A stretch of 26,339 bases of DNA from Gracilaria vermiculophylla (Eukaryota > Rhodophyta > Florideophyceae > Gracilariales > Gracilariaceae). The translations under genes were made by a program, and so were the position numbers. This document shows positions 1 to 7,003 of this stretch, piece by piece. The notes under the pieces are model-generated. The model worked only from the letters and a program-made list of their open reading frames with translations. It was not told the origin of the DNA and searched no databases. The first letter of the stretch is position 1. Every line of letters starts with the position of its first letter. The stretch covers positions 2,235,419-2,261,757 of the forward strand of contig JAHNZQ020003150.1 of the NCBI GenBank assembly GCA_019155205.2, in the 5' to 3' direction.

Positions 1-720
1 GCTGCGGTCTCTTCATTGCCTGCTACCGTTTCCATCGGCTCATCTGGTACCGCGTCTGGCCGGGGTGCCGGCTCATCTTCCGACGCTACCGCTGCTCCGA
101 CCTCGTAACCTCGGGACAAGGACTTGGTTGTTTCGTCTTGTGTAGACCGCGGTTTATGCACGTGAAACGCAGGCACAATATATAGCGAGGGCGACTTGGG
201 GAAGGAGCGACACGATGCGTACTACGTCATACACGTGTGTGTTTCGTCTCTGCGCCACCACCGCTACGCTGCGTGCGCTGTAACGTCCAATCCGCGATCA
301 TATGTGAGGAGATCGCGTCAAGCCCGAATCTCGGAGTCCGGGCATGCCTCTCTCTTTCCCACCCACCCTTCCCGTGGCTTTGCCACGTTGCCTCTCTCTT
401 TGGAGGTTCACGCTGCATTTACTGTGGCTATACTGGACTTCCTACAACAGGGTGAGCGCGGGCACAACACGCCAGGAAATGAGGGAAGGACCGGCCGCAT
501 ACGCAGCAAGGGGGAGGGACTCAGCCGCCGCGACGCGCGAGGGGATGATCAGTCCCGCTGAGAGCCCTACCGGAGGAAGGAACGGAGCGAAGCGGAATCA
601 CCCCGCGCCTTTATAGACGCGGTGGGTGCCTTGAACGCGCGGTATTTCGTCAATTGTTGTAGTTGTGATGAGTTCGAATCAGGCCAGGGGTACGTAACGG
701 ACGGAACCCTACGTCGGTTT
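1..720. other. GC-rich left edge, no firm gene
   Basis: No gene can be supported. Two weak coding hints compete at the edge. A plus frame is open from base 1 to a TAA at 106-108 and reads as an Ala/Ser/Gly/Thr-rich tail, so it could be the C-terminus of a gene to the left. A minus frame is open from about 225 to base 1, is rich in Glu/Asp/Pro, has an ATG at 35-33, and has a TATATA run at about 178-184 upstream of it, so a minus-strand gene starting here is equally possible. Other short frames between 190 and 620 overlap one another on both strands, as expected by chance in GC-rich DNA. Confidence 0.2.
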
Positions 721-1075
721 ACGTGGCAGGACGCAGCCCCGGGTCGGATTTACAGTAAATGAATGCGTTTCGTTTAAAATTTACGCTCTTGATTAATATT
801 TTAGTAAGACAATGCCTTTTTACATACTGCAAACCACACAAAAATGTTGTTTTAAAATTATAAAATAGATGTAATTGAGTTGCTATCGCGTTTTCAGGAT
901 CCTGACCCAATCAAGAATGTATGGAGGATGTTTGCACGCAAAGTTGTTTGCGGTGGAAGGCAATTAAATAATGTCAAAAAGTTGCAGAATACTGTTAGGC
1001 AGGAATAAAAAAACGTTGCATACTCCCTATACGTTTAATGTATAGGGTGGACCTATCATTATGCACAGCACCGTA
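721..1075. other. AT-rich spacer left of the Tc1 element
   Basis: Composition shifts abruptly from GC-rich to AT-rich near 740. No frame looks coding. The stretch holds a TACAGT at 751-756 and, at 1025-1047, a perfect 8-bp hairpin (CCCTATAC, 7-nt loop, GTATAGGG). It may be intergenic DNA or the outer part of the neighbouring element. Confidence 0.4.
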
Positions 1076-1134
1076 GTACTGTAGTGCGCCTTTTGCAGAG
1101 CATATAAGCAAAAACCGTTTCATAATCACAACAA
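1076..1134. repeat. left imperfect inverted repeat of the Tc1 element
   Basis: Contains GTACTGTA (1076-1083) and CAAAAACCGTTTCA (1109-1122). The same two blocks, in reverse complement and with similar spacing (26 versus 37 nt between them), occur at 2184-2252. A further weak match, with an AACAA core, follows the 14-mer on both sides. Confidence 0.6.
1101..1108 (+). promoter_or_regulatory. possible TATA element of the transposase
   Basis: CATATAAG lies about 50 nt upstream of the transposase ATG at 1157, between the two blocks of the left inverted repeat. Spacing is plausible for a TATA box, but the evidence is position and sequence only. Confidence 0.25.
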
Positions 1135-1156
1135 TACATGATCAACATCCATCAAT

Positions 1157-2152
1157 ATGGCTCGAGGATCACCTCTTTCGCACTCCGAACAGCTTAAAAT
1201 TGTGCAATTGAAAGCTAACGGTAAATCATATGCCGAAATTGGCCGACATTTGAAGCGTCATCCTGCCACAATTCTCCGGTTTCTTAAAAACCCAGCCAGT
1301 TATGGAGAAAAAAAGTGTACAGGGCGTCCCAATCTTCTCAGTCCAGCAGATAAGCGCGGTATCAAGCGGGAACTGTGTCGAGGAAAAGTTTCGTGCAAGA
1401 ATATTGCAAAAAACTTAAACCTCAACGTGTCTAAAGCAACAATATGGAGGGAAATTAATAAGAAAAATTTGTTCAAGTATAAAAGAATGAGGAAAACTTT
1501 CTTTCTGGAAGAACATCATAAGCAAAAAAGAGTTTCTTGGTGTGCAAACATGGCGCACTGGAAAGACGAATGGAACACGGTAATATTTTCTGATGAAAAA
1601 AAGTTTGACTTGGATAGTCCAGATTGTTTTAAGTATTACTGGCATGATCTTAGAAAAGAACGTTCAGAATTTTATACAAGACACTCTGGAGGTGGTTCTG
1701 TAATAGTATGGGCTGGTATATCAAAGTATGGAAAAACAGAAATTGCTTTTATTGATGGAAATATGGACTCTGCACGCTATTAGGAAGTTCTTTATAACTA
1801 CATGCTACCTTTTGGATATTGTGTACACAGAGAAAATTTTGTTTTTCAGCAAGATAATGCCCCGGTACACAAATCTAAATTGGTGTCAGACTGGCTACAA
1901 GAAGCAAGCATTCATGTCATGAAATGGCCAGCGCGCTCACCGGACTTGAACCCCATTGAAAATGTATGGGGTCTATTATCAAGGATGGTTTATGGCCATG
2001 GCAGGCAATTCAGCACAGTTTTTGATTTAAAAAACTGTACTAAGAATTGCTGGGACAATATTTCAGTTTCGACAATTAATGGCTACATCAATTCAATGCC
2101 TAAACGCTGTATTAGCGTTATTCAGCAAAAAGGTGGGAAAATTAGTTACTAA
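1157..2152 (+). pseudogene. Tc1-family DD34E transposase, one in-frame stop
   Basis: This would encode a 331-residue cut-and-paste transposase. Residues about 5-45 form a helix-turn-helix of the kind that binds the terminal repeats, residues 55-62 hold a GRP-like linker, and a second helix-turn-helix follows to about 105. The catalytic domain has its first Asp at D146 (IFSDEKKF), its second at D233 (QQDNAPVH) and Glu at E268 (SPDLNPIEN). Exactly 34 residues separate the last two, which is the Tc1 DD34E signature. A TAG at 1781-1783 (codon 209) interrupts an otherwise continuous frame between the first and second catalytic Asp; there is no frameshift. The region is much more AT-rich than the nucleotidase next door. 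Either a recently inactivated copy or, if suppressed or edited, a functional one; inactivation is far likelier. Confidence 0.92.
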
Positions 2153-2183
2153 GTCGCCAAAAGAGACAACAAGTTGATAAAGT

Positions 2184-2252
2184 TGTTATGTTTTTGAAAC
2201 GGTTTTTGGACTTGAATTTATTTTGAAACTCAATCTTGTAGCCGTACAGTAC
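2184..2252. repeat. right imperfect inverted repeat of the Tc1 element
   Basis: Contains TGAAACGGTTTTTG (2195-2208), the exact complement of 1109-1122, and TACAGTAC (2245-2252), the complement of 1076-1083. It starts about 30 nt after the transposase stop. Confidence 0.6.
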
Positions 2253-2329
2253 CGAAATCATCTTTTTTTTACTTTGACACTAACGTGTTATGATTTTGAA
2301 ACAGACTGTAAGACGCAAGTCTTTCCTAC

Positions 2330-2335
2330 TTTATT
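2330..2335 (-). terminator. possible polyadenylation signal of the nucleotidase
   Basis: AATAAA on the minus strand (TTTATT on plus), 13 nt beyond the nucleotidase stop codon. A canonical hexamer in the right place, but very close to the stop. It would leave only about 80 bp between the transcript end and the Tc1 element. Confidence 0.3.
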
Positions 2336-2348
2336 GGGAAAAGAAAAT

Positions 2349-4136
2349 TCACGCCGCACAACTTTGTTCGTAACACTTGCTATTTCTGGTTACCTGTGGC
2401 GCTGTAACCAAGGGGTCTTCTAGCTCGGTTTCGACCCCCGTACTTTCGTGCATCAACCCCTGGGCGGAATCGCTACTATCGGACGCGTAAAAGGCTGCAT
2501 TACCATCATTGACGGATGCAACATTAGCTCCTCTCATGAACACCCTTCCCTCCGTAACGGGTGAGTATGGATTGTGCTTTTCAAGATAGGTCTGCAAGGC
2601 TTCTCGAAGCATAGTTCCCCAATCTGTTCCTTCTACAGGCCATGAATACCCATCTCCGCCGGTTGCAATATAACTATTTGTCACCAAGACGTATTCCTTG
2701 TCGTCCTCCAGAGTTTCTCCTCCAATGGTGACACTTTCGACAGTTACCATGCTGCCGAGGGGTTTCGCTCCATCCACTTCAGCTTTCACTTCCATATTGG
2801 TCATCCCTCCCGGGAATGGGCCTCTGTTATCGGTGCCGTACACAGAAAGGCCGTGATTGATGGCGTCAAGAATAGCAGATCCTTTCAATTTCATTGACAC
2901 GATGGTGTTTCCGAAAGGAAGAACGTTGACAATGTCGCGTAGCGTGACCTTTCCCTTTTTGAACGAGTTCCGCAAAGTGCCACCGTTCATGAAACACACG
3001 CGCGGAAGATGTGAAGCATGGTCATCGGCGACGTACATGATAGCGTCACACACAAGGTGGCCCATCGTGCAACCAGCACTGACGTACGATGCGTCATCCG
3101 GTAGCCTTTCCGGACCTCTGCAGGACTGACCGCCAACCACATCATCCGTGACGGAGGTGACGACCTCGCCCGCTTTCTTGGCGACCTGCCAATTGTACGC
3201 CTGCACTTTGAACAGCACTTCAAGGTCCGGCTTGACGCGAAAGTCCATCGGGACGTACGCATGCGACTTGAGGCTCACGTGACCGTCGTCATCAAAAACG
3301 ATGTCCAGCACGCCGACATAGCGCCCGTGCGCAAACGTCTGGGTGACGTAGCACACGGATCCGTCCTCGCGAACGACTTGCACCGGGTACTGGCCGTCGC
3401 TGAGGTCGGTGTGGGAGTGGCCGCCGATAATGATGTCGATCTCGGTGACGTCGCGACAGGTTTCGATGTCGTTGTTGTAGCCCTGATGGGTGACGGCGAT
3501 GACATTGTTCTGCTGGGCGCATTGGTGGATCGCCTTGCGCAGGAAAGATCGCTCATCTTCGATGGAAACACTGTCCTCGACGGCGGCCAGGCTGAGCGTC
3601 TCTCGGGTGAGGGCGGACACCCAGCAAACGCTGTGGCGGTCCACGAAGCGGAAGAGCGGCAAGTCTTCCATGCCGGCTCCCGCAAAGAAAACGTTGGACG
3701 CCAGGAAGGTGGTGCGCGGGGCGATGGCGCGCACGGTGTAGTTAATGTGGGCGTTTCCGTAGTCAAACTCGTGGTTTCCAAAGGTGGCAAAGTCGTAGTT
3801 GATCCACTTGTAGGCCTCGACGGCGATGTCCTGCTTGAAGACCGTGTCCAGCAGCGAGCCCTGCACCCAATCGCCGGCTTGCACCTTGACATCGCAAGAG
3901 AGGCCGCGGAGGGCGGTGGCGAGGCGCGCGACGCCCGAGTAGCATTCGCTTTTAACGGACTGCCACCACTGACACTTGACGTTGGAGTCGCCGACCTCTA
4001 GGTACTTTGCGTGGAAATCATTGGTGTGGCATACACGCAGCGCGGTGGGGTCGGCGGCAGCGGCGAAGGCGGCGGCGGCGGCAGCAGCGGCGGTTGCGGC
4101 AAGCAGAAGCCGGACGGGGAAGGAGTGGGGCGCCAT
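2349..4136 (-). CDS. secreted 5'-nucleotidase-family metallophosphoesterase
   Basis: A 595-residue intact, intron-free frame. It likely hydrolyses nucleoside phosphates outside the cell or in the secretory pathway using two metal ions. Residues 1-28 are a signal peptide with an Ala run. The N-terminal metallophosphatase domain (about 33-245) has every expected motif: NDFHA with D40 and H42, AGDW with D89, GNHEFD with N121/H122, THQG with H217 and GGHSH with H240/H242. The C-terminal 5'-nucleotidase domain (about 345-535) has NGGTLRNSF, a variant of the family's NxGxxR substrate loop, and ATGGDGYS near 491-498 where the purine-stacking Phe is usually found (here Tyr). The ATG context is good (ACATATGG). 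Length fits the family. The last 60 residues are Ser/Asp/Glu-rich and end in CAA without a hydrophobic tail, so a GPI anchor is unlikely. Exact substrate (AMP, UDP-sugar or other) cannot be told. Confidence 0.95.
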   Translation of the reverse strand: MAPHSFPVRLLLAATAAAAAAAAFAAAADPTALRVCHTNDFHAKYLEVGDSNVKCQWWQSVKSECYSGVARLATALRGLSCDVKVQAGDWVQGSLLDTVFKQDIAVEAYKWINYDFATFGNHEFDYGNAHINYTVRAIAPRTTFLASNVFFAGAGMEDLPLFRFVDRHSVCWVSALTRETLSLAAVEDSVSIEDERSFLRKAIHQCAQQNNVIAVTHQGYNNDIETCRDVTEIDIIIGGHSHTDLSDGQYPVQVVREDGSVCYVTQTFAHGRYVGVLDIVFDDDGHVSLKSHAYVPMDFRVKPDLEVLFKVQAYNWQVAKKAGEVVTSVTDDVVGGQSCRGPERLPDDASYVSAGCTMGHLVCDAIMYVADDHASHLPRVCFMNGGTLRNSFKKGKVTLRDIVNVLPFGNTIVSMKLKGSAILDAINHGLSVYGTDNRGPFPGGMTNMEVKAEVDGAKPLGSMVTVESVTIGGETLEDDKEYVLVTNSYIATGGDGYSWPVEGTDWGTMLREALQTYLEKHNPYSPVTEGRVFMRGANVASVNDGNAAFYASDSSDSAQGLMHESTGVETELEDPLVTAPQVTRNSKCYEQSCAA

Positions 4137-4511
4137 ATGTGGGTCGGGAAGGGGGTTGGACGGCGCAGCTGCGGCACACGGCGGGCTAGGGCAAAACCGG
4201 ATTTCGTGAAGGTGTGGGATGGTGCTTATTGGAAGGGCACGAAGGGTGAGTTGAGGTCATGGAGATTTGGGAAGCGGTGCGATCGCGTCAGAAGCAATCT
4301 CGGGCACAGCGCTGTGATTGGGCCGCCTTTAAAGCACTTCTGGAAGCAGCTTGCGCATGGCGCGCACGTACGGGCTTATCCACCCATACCTCCCGAAACC
4401 ATGCAAAAGCGCGGGAAGTTTTCTATGACTCGCGCGAAATAAGGGCACGTGTGCCACCATCGCATCGCAAGAAGTCGCGGGAGTCAATAATTGGACTGAT
4501 GATAAGTAACA
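4137..4511. other. upstream region of the nucleotidase
   Basis: GC-rich stretch that should hold the minus-strand nucleotidase promoter and 5' leader. On the minus strand there are CCAAT-type pentamers near 4232 and 4316-4320 and a TTTAAA near 4327-4332, but their order is not the usual one and no start site can be assigned. Short plus-strand frames here look like chance. Confidence 0.35.
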
Positions 4512-4552
4512 GCTCAACATGCACTGCGTCGGAAAATTTTTAATGCATCGTT

Positions 4553-4810
4553 TTAATCATGATCTCTAAAGGCTCGTTTTCCTTCCAAATCACGATTCCA
4601 AGAAGAACGAGCAGCATGCAACTTTCTCTCATGGAAACATTCTTGACCCGTTCCCTTCATAACTGGGTGAAAAGATCGTAAAAACATGTAGCTTTCAATA
4701 GAGTCTACTTTCCTACATATCATACGAGTACATGAATTAAAGCAGATGGTCGAATGGAACTCATACCCCAGAGTTTCAAAACTTCGGCAAAAACAAGAGA
4801 GAGATAACAA
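4553..4810 (-). pseudogene. alpha frame, copy 1 (unknown protein family)
   Basis: An open minus frame of 85 codons with no ATG at its start. Its translation matches the frame in copy 2 (6036-6281, plus) and copy 3 (10108-10362, minus) in two blocks: one around SIESYMFL, and one reading GTG-x3-F-x-ERK-x2-AAR-x-SW-x-R-x-LE near the C-terminus. Protein-level similarity survives frameshifts in the other copies, which argues that this strand was once translated. Copy 1 is the only one with the whole stretch in a single frame. The domain is unknown to me. The missing start suggests an exon or a fragment. Confidence 0.5.
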
Positions 4811-4884
4811 TTCAAACGGGTGTCTCTAGACTGCGGAGTCTGTACTCAACGCATGAAAACCAAGGATCAAAGGCAGTTTTTGCC

Positions 4885-5121
4885 TTGATAGCGCTGGAGA
4901 GCTCCGTCGCCTTATTAAGCTCGCTCCGCGCGGAGATGCCCTGGTGGAGGTTTTTGGGGGAGACTCACAAGCAGAGGCTCAAGATTGCTGCTTCTCGCGT
5001 TGCCAGACATCGCGCTTTGAACTGTGTTCAAAATGAGTTGGTTGTAAAGTCGGCAGATGCGCGGAGTGATGAAATGGGAAAGTCAGTCGACGGATCGTCT
5101 TTGGTTGATATCCAAGCTTGA
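4885..5121 (+). pseudogene. beta frame, copy 1 (unknown, basic motif)
   Basis: Divergent from alpha. The well-conserved C-terminal part reads KIAASRVARHRALNC, then NEL, SA-x-A-x-SD, GK-x-VDGS, and ends in QA before a TGA at 5119-5121. Copy 2 has the same landmarks with in-frame length change, as expected for coding DNA. Upstream, homology to copy 2 continues in a different frame (a stretch matching FCL-x-SA and RL-x-KLAP), so copy 1 carries a +1 frameshift near 4955 as well as a TGA shortly before. The frame's formal start is TTG. I regard this as a broken copy. Confidence 0.5.
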
Positions 5122-5271
5122 AATAATAGATGCGTGATCGAATTGTGTAGCCTCATGACGTACATGCTCTGTGGGCGCTGATTTTGTTTGTGTAAATGCG
5201 CTTGGCACGCGCGATGCATTAAAAGTATATAAGAAAACAGTATCAGTTGTGACGCTACAGTGTTTCGCTTA

Positions 5272-5567
5272 GTACGACGTCTGTTTTCTGTTTTAGAAGC
5301 CAAAGTTTTGTACACAAAGAGCCAAGACACCCAGCTTTTATATGACGTATAGAACGTCAAGCGTACTGCAAAAAAACGAAAATGAGGTCGGCATCACTTG
5401 CCAAGTTGGAAGTCATATTACGTTTCCGACGCATTGCATGTTGAACTATTACCGGATTGATGTAGAGGTAGAACAATCAGAAGCACAACAAAATTGATTA
5501 ACAGTTCTCCGTGTGATATGTCGGGAAGCTAATCCGCCTTTGAAGTTGGCTAGTGAAGCAGACCTCA
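5272..5567. other. spacer between inverted repeat copies
   Basis: About 300 bp between the tails of copies 1 and 2, which point toward each other. No convincing gene, repeat or RNA structure seen. Confidence 0.5.
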
Positions 5568-5710
5568 TAAGTGAAACACTGTAGCCTCCCATTTGGTACT
5601 GTTTTCGAATAAAATTTTAATGTCGCGCGTGCCAAGCCCGTGTCCACTAACTGCACCAGCGCCTGCAGAGCCTGTGCTAGGCCAAACCACTCGGTCACAC
5701 CTCAAGCATT

Positions 5711-6007
5711 TCAAGCTTTGAGATCAATAAAGAACGATCCGTCGACTTCCTTTCCGACTCCATCGCTCGCTGCACCTGCCGAATTTACAGACAGCTCATT
5801 GTGATCAATGCAGTTCAAAGCGCGCTTCTGAGCAGCGCGAGAAGCAGCAATCTTGCGCCTCTGCTCGCGAGTCTCCATTGAAAGCTCCATTGACGCATCT
5901 GTGACCGGAGCCAGCTTGACAAGGCGAGGGAGATGTGCAGCACTTTGAAGGCAAAAATTCCTCTTTGTCCTTGCTGCAAAAGCATTCAGTACAGACTCCG
6001 CGGTCAA
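5711..6007 (-). CDS. beta frame, copy 2, uncharacterised basic protein or exon
   Basis: The longest intact beta frame, 98 codons (open to a stop at about 6033-6035). It begins with TTG rather than ATG; the first in-frame ATG falls just before the basic segment. Residues about 20-60 include LPRLVKLAP; then comes ETREQRRKIAASRAAQKRALN, a highly basic Ala-rich helix, and an acidic/Ser tail ending DLKA. The basic segment recalls a bZIP basic region (compare the family's N-x2-AA-x2-SR pattern) but lacks the invariant Asn and no leucine zipper follows, so DNA binding is only a guess. After the TGA the same frame stays open for about 60 more codons (5498-5698) past one further TGA. It may be the last exon of a spliced gene, since an AG occurs at the upstream limit. 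Confidence 0.4.
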   Translation of the reverse strand: MTAESVLNAFAARTKRNFCLQSAAHLPRLVKLAPVTDASMELSMETREQRRKIAASRAAQKRALNCIDHNELSVNSAGAASDGVGKEVDGSFFIDLKA

Positions 6008-6035
6008 ATGACGTCCGTTTGAAGTGTCATCTTAA

Positions 6036-6281
6036 GTCTGGTTTCGACAGAAATTTGGAACTCTGGGTTTCAACTTCCAGACAACAAACTGCTTTAACTC
6101 AAGTACTCATATGCTTTCTACGAAAGTAGACTGCATTGAAAGCTACATGTTTTTACTCCCTTGTAGCTAAGTTATGGAAGGAACGGGTCATAAGAGTTTC
6201 CGGGAGAGGAAGCAGCTTGCTGCTCGTTTTTCTTGGGATCGCGTTTTGGAGGAAAAACGAGCCATTAGAGGCGTTTTATGA
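6036..6281 (+). pseudogene. alpha frame, copy 2, frameshifted
   Basis: The first block (6036-6170) matches copy 1 alpha around TLGF, CFNSSTHM and CIESYMFL, then stops at TAA 6168-6170. The second block, in another frame from an ATG at 6174 to a TGA at 6279-6281, matches MEGTGHKSF-x-ERK, AAR-x-SW and LEEKRA. A single frameshift separates them. Convergence of protein similarity across a frameshift is the main support for alpha having been coding. Confidence 0.45.
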
Positions 6282-6332
6282 AACAACGCATTAAAAATTT
6301 TCCGATGCACTACATGGACGACAGCTATGTTC

Positions 6333-6500
6333 TTAGGAGACGTAGATTTCTTCCTCGTCATCGCTCAAGTTAACCAACCTCTTAACTGTCATTTGTGTTT
6401 TGTGCATGTGGCTTGCAATTTGTAAGTATTGCCCAGACAATTTGGATTTCAGACATAGTGTCATGTTGAGGATCGAAACGGGCACTGCATCCAAAACATA
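6333..6500 (-). other. short acidic-tailed frame, unknown
   Basis: An open minus frame of 55 codons ending in TAA at 6333-6335, with ATG codons inside and a strikingly acidic end (NLSDDEEEIYVS). It lies just outside copy 2 on the strand of copy 2's beta frame. It could be an upstream exon of that gene or a chance frame. No homology recognised. Confidence 0.2.
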
Positions 6501-6766
6501 CTATGGCCATAGAAGTGCATGCTCTTGACAAGCGTTGTGCACGAAAACAGGATCCAGTTACACAAATGAGTGTGTAAGAGTGTAAAAGTAGGACTTCTCG
6601 TTTTCATGACAAAGGAGTCTTCCTTTCTCAATTTGGGAAAGTAATAATTTCCAAGTGGACCCAAGGTTTTGTTTGCACGAGGATGTAAGCCCGTACTCCG
6701 TGGCAGAAGTGCGGTTTCAAATATCTTCATAAGTTTTCAGCTTTGCTACCTTTTAAAATACAGTAC

Positions 6767-6828
6767 ACCACAGCCACCTTGCTGCCGTTTTCGACCACAG
6801 CCACCTTGCTGCCGTTTACGACCACAGC
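6767..6828 (+). repeat. 27-bp tandem repeat, 2.3 copies
   Basis: Two full units beginning ACCACAGCCACCTTGCTGCC (6767-6793 and 6794-6820) differ at one position (TTTTCG against TTTACG). A partial third unit covers 6821-6828. It sits about 175 bp upstream of the glutamate receptor-like start codon. Confidence 0.9.
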
Positions 6829-7003
6829 ATTCATGGTCTCGCCCAGACCCTCCTCTCCAGCATTGCTACACAGTTGTCAGTTTTACTACACTCTCCACAA
6901 ACCTCATAACGCTGACCGTCTCCCAATCTGGTAGCTCATTCTAGTGGTCTTCGTAACTCTCGCAGTTCTGAAGTCCGCAGTTCACTCAACTCTTTTTCAT
7001 ACC

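Larger units (their letters stand above)
1079..2249 (+). mobile_element. Tc1/mariner-type DNA transposon, degenerate
   Basis: The element holds one transposase frame bracketed by diverged inverted repeats. The best pair is GTACTGTA (1076-1083) with TACAGTAC (2245-2252), plus a perfect 14-bp inverted repeat, CAAAAACCGTTTCA at 1109-1122 against its complement at 2195-2208. With TA as target site (1077-1078 and 2250-2251) the element is about 1.17 kb, starting CTGTA and ending TACAG. TA target duplication and this overall design are typical of the family. The outer ends are inferred because the repeats are diverged; an alternative, larger element ending at CAGT 753 and ACTG 2308 is less supported. 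It lies about 100 bp from the 3' end of the nucleotidase gene. Confidence 0.75.
4512..5271 (+). repeat. alpha/beta repeat, copy 1
   Basis: First of three copies of a family I do not recognise. Landmarks shared with the other copies, in order: a start near TGCGTCGGAAA, a run containing ACATGTAGCTTTCAAT, GCGGAGTCTGTACT, AGATTGCTGCTTCTCGCG (or close), a beta-frame TGA, CTTGGCACGC, then TAAGAAA. Copies 1 and 2 stay alignable to CTACAGTGTTTC (5255-5266). By eye copy 1 is much closer to copy 3 than to copy 2. No terminal inverted repeats or target duplications were found. Confidence 0.85.
5568..6320 (-). repeat. alpha/beta repeat, copy 2 (inverted)
   Basis: Reverse-complement relative of copies 1 and 3, more diverged by eye. 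Its outer boundary lies near CCGATGCACTACATGG (6302-6317), matching the start of the others, and its inner boundary near GAAACACTGTAG (5573-5584). It has the best preserved beta frame. With copy 1 it forms a large imperfect inverted repeat around a 300-bp spacer. Confidence 0.8.

Noticed and set aside
660..700. tRNA-like TTCGAAT word
   Set aside because: No pairing T-arm or acceptor stem around it.
751..2310. Larger Tc1 element bounded by TA-CAGT (751) and ACTG-TA (2310)
   Set aside because: Only four terminal bases match perfectly. The 1076/2252 repeat pair has two matching blocks and symmetrical placement around the gene.
3261..4001. 246-codon plus-strand frame opposite the nucleotidase
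   Set aside because: Shadow of a GC-rich gene. The minus frame has all metallophosphatase motifs, and this one has none and starts without a supporting context.
5028..5360. Minus-strand frames opposite beta (also at 10471-10770)
   Set aside because: Copies 1 and 3 match mainly because the DNA is similar. Copy 2 is not open in the equivalent frame, while the plus beta frame is kept in it.
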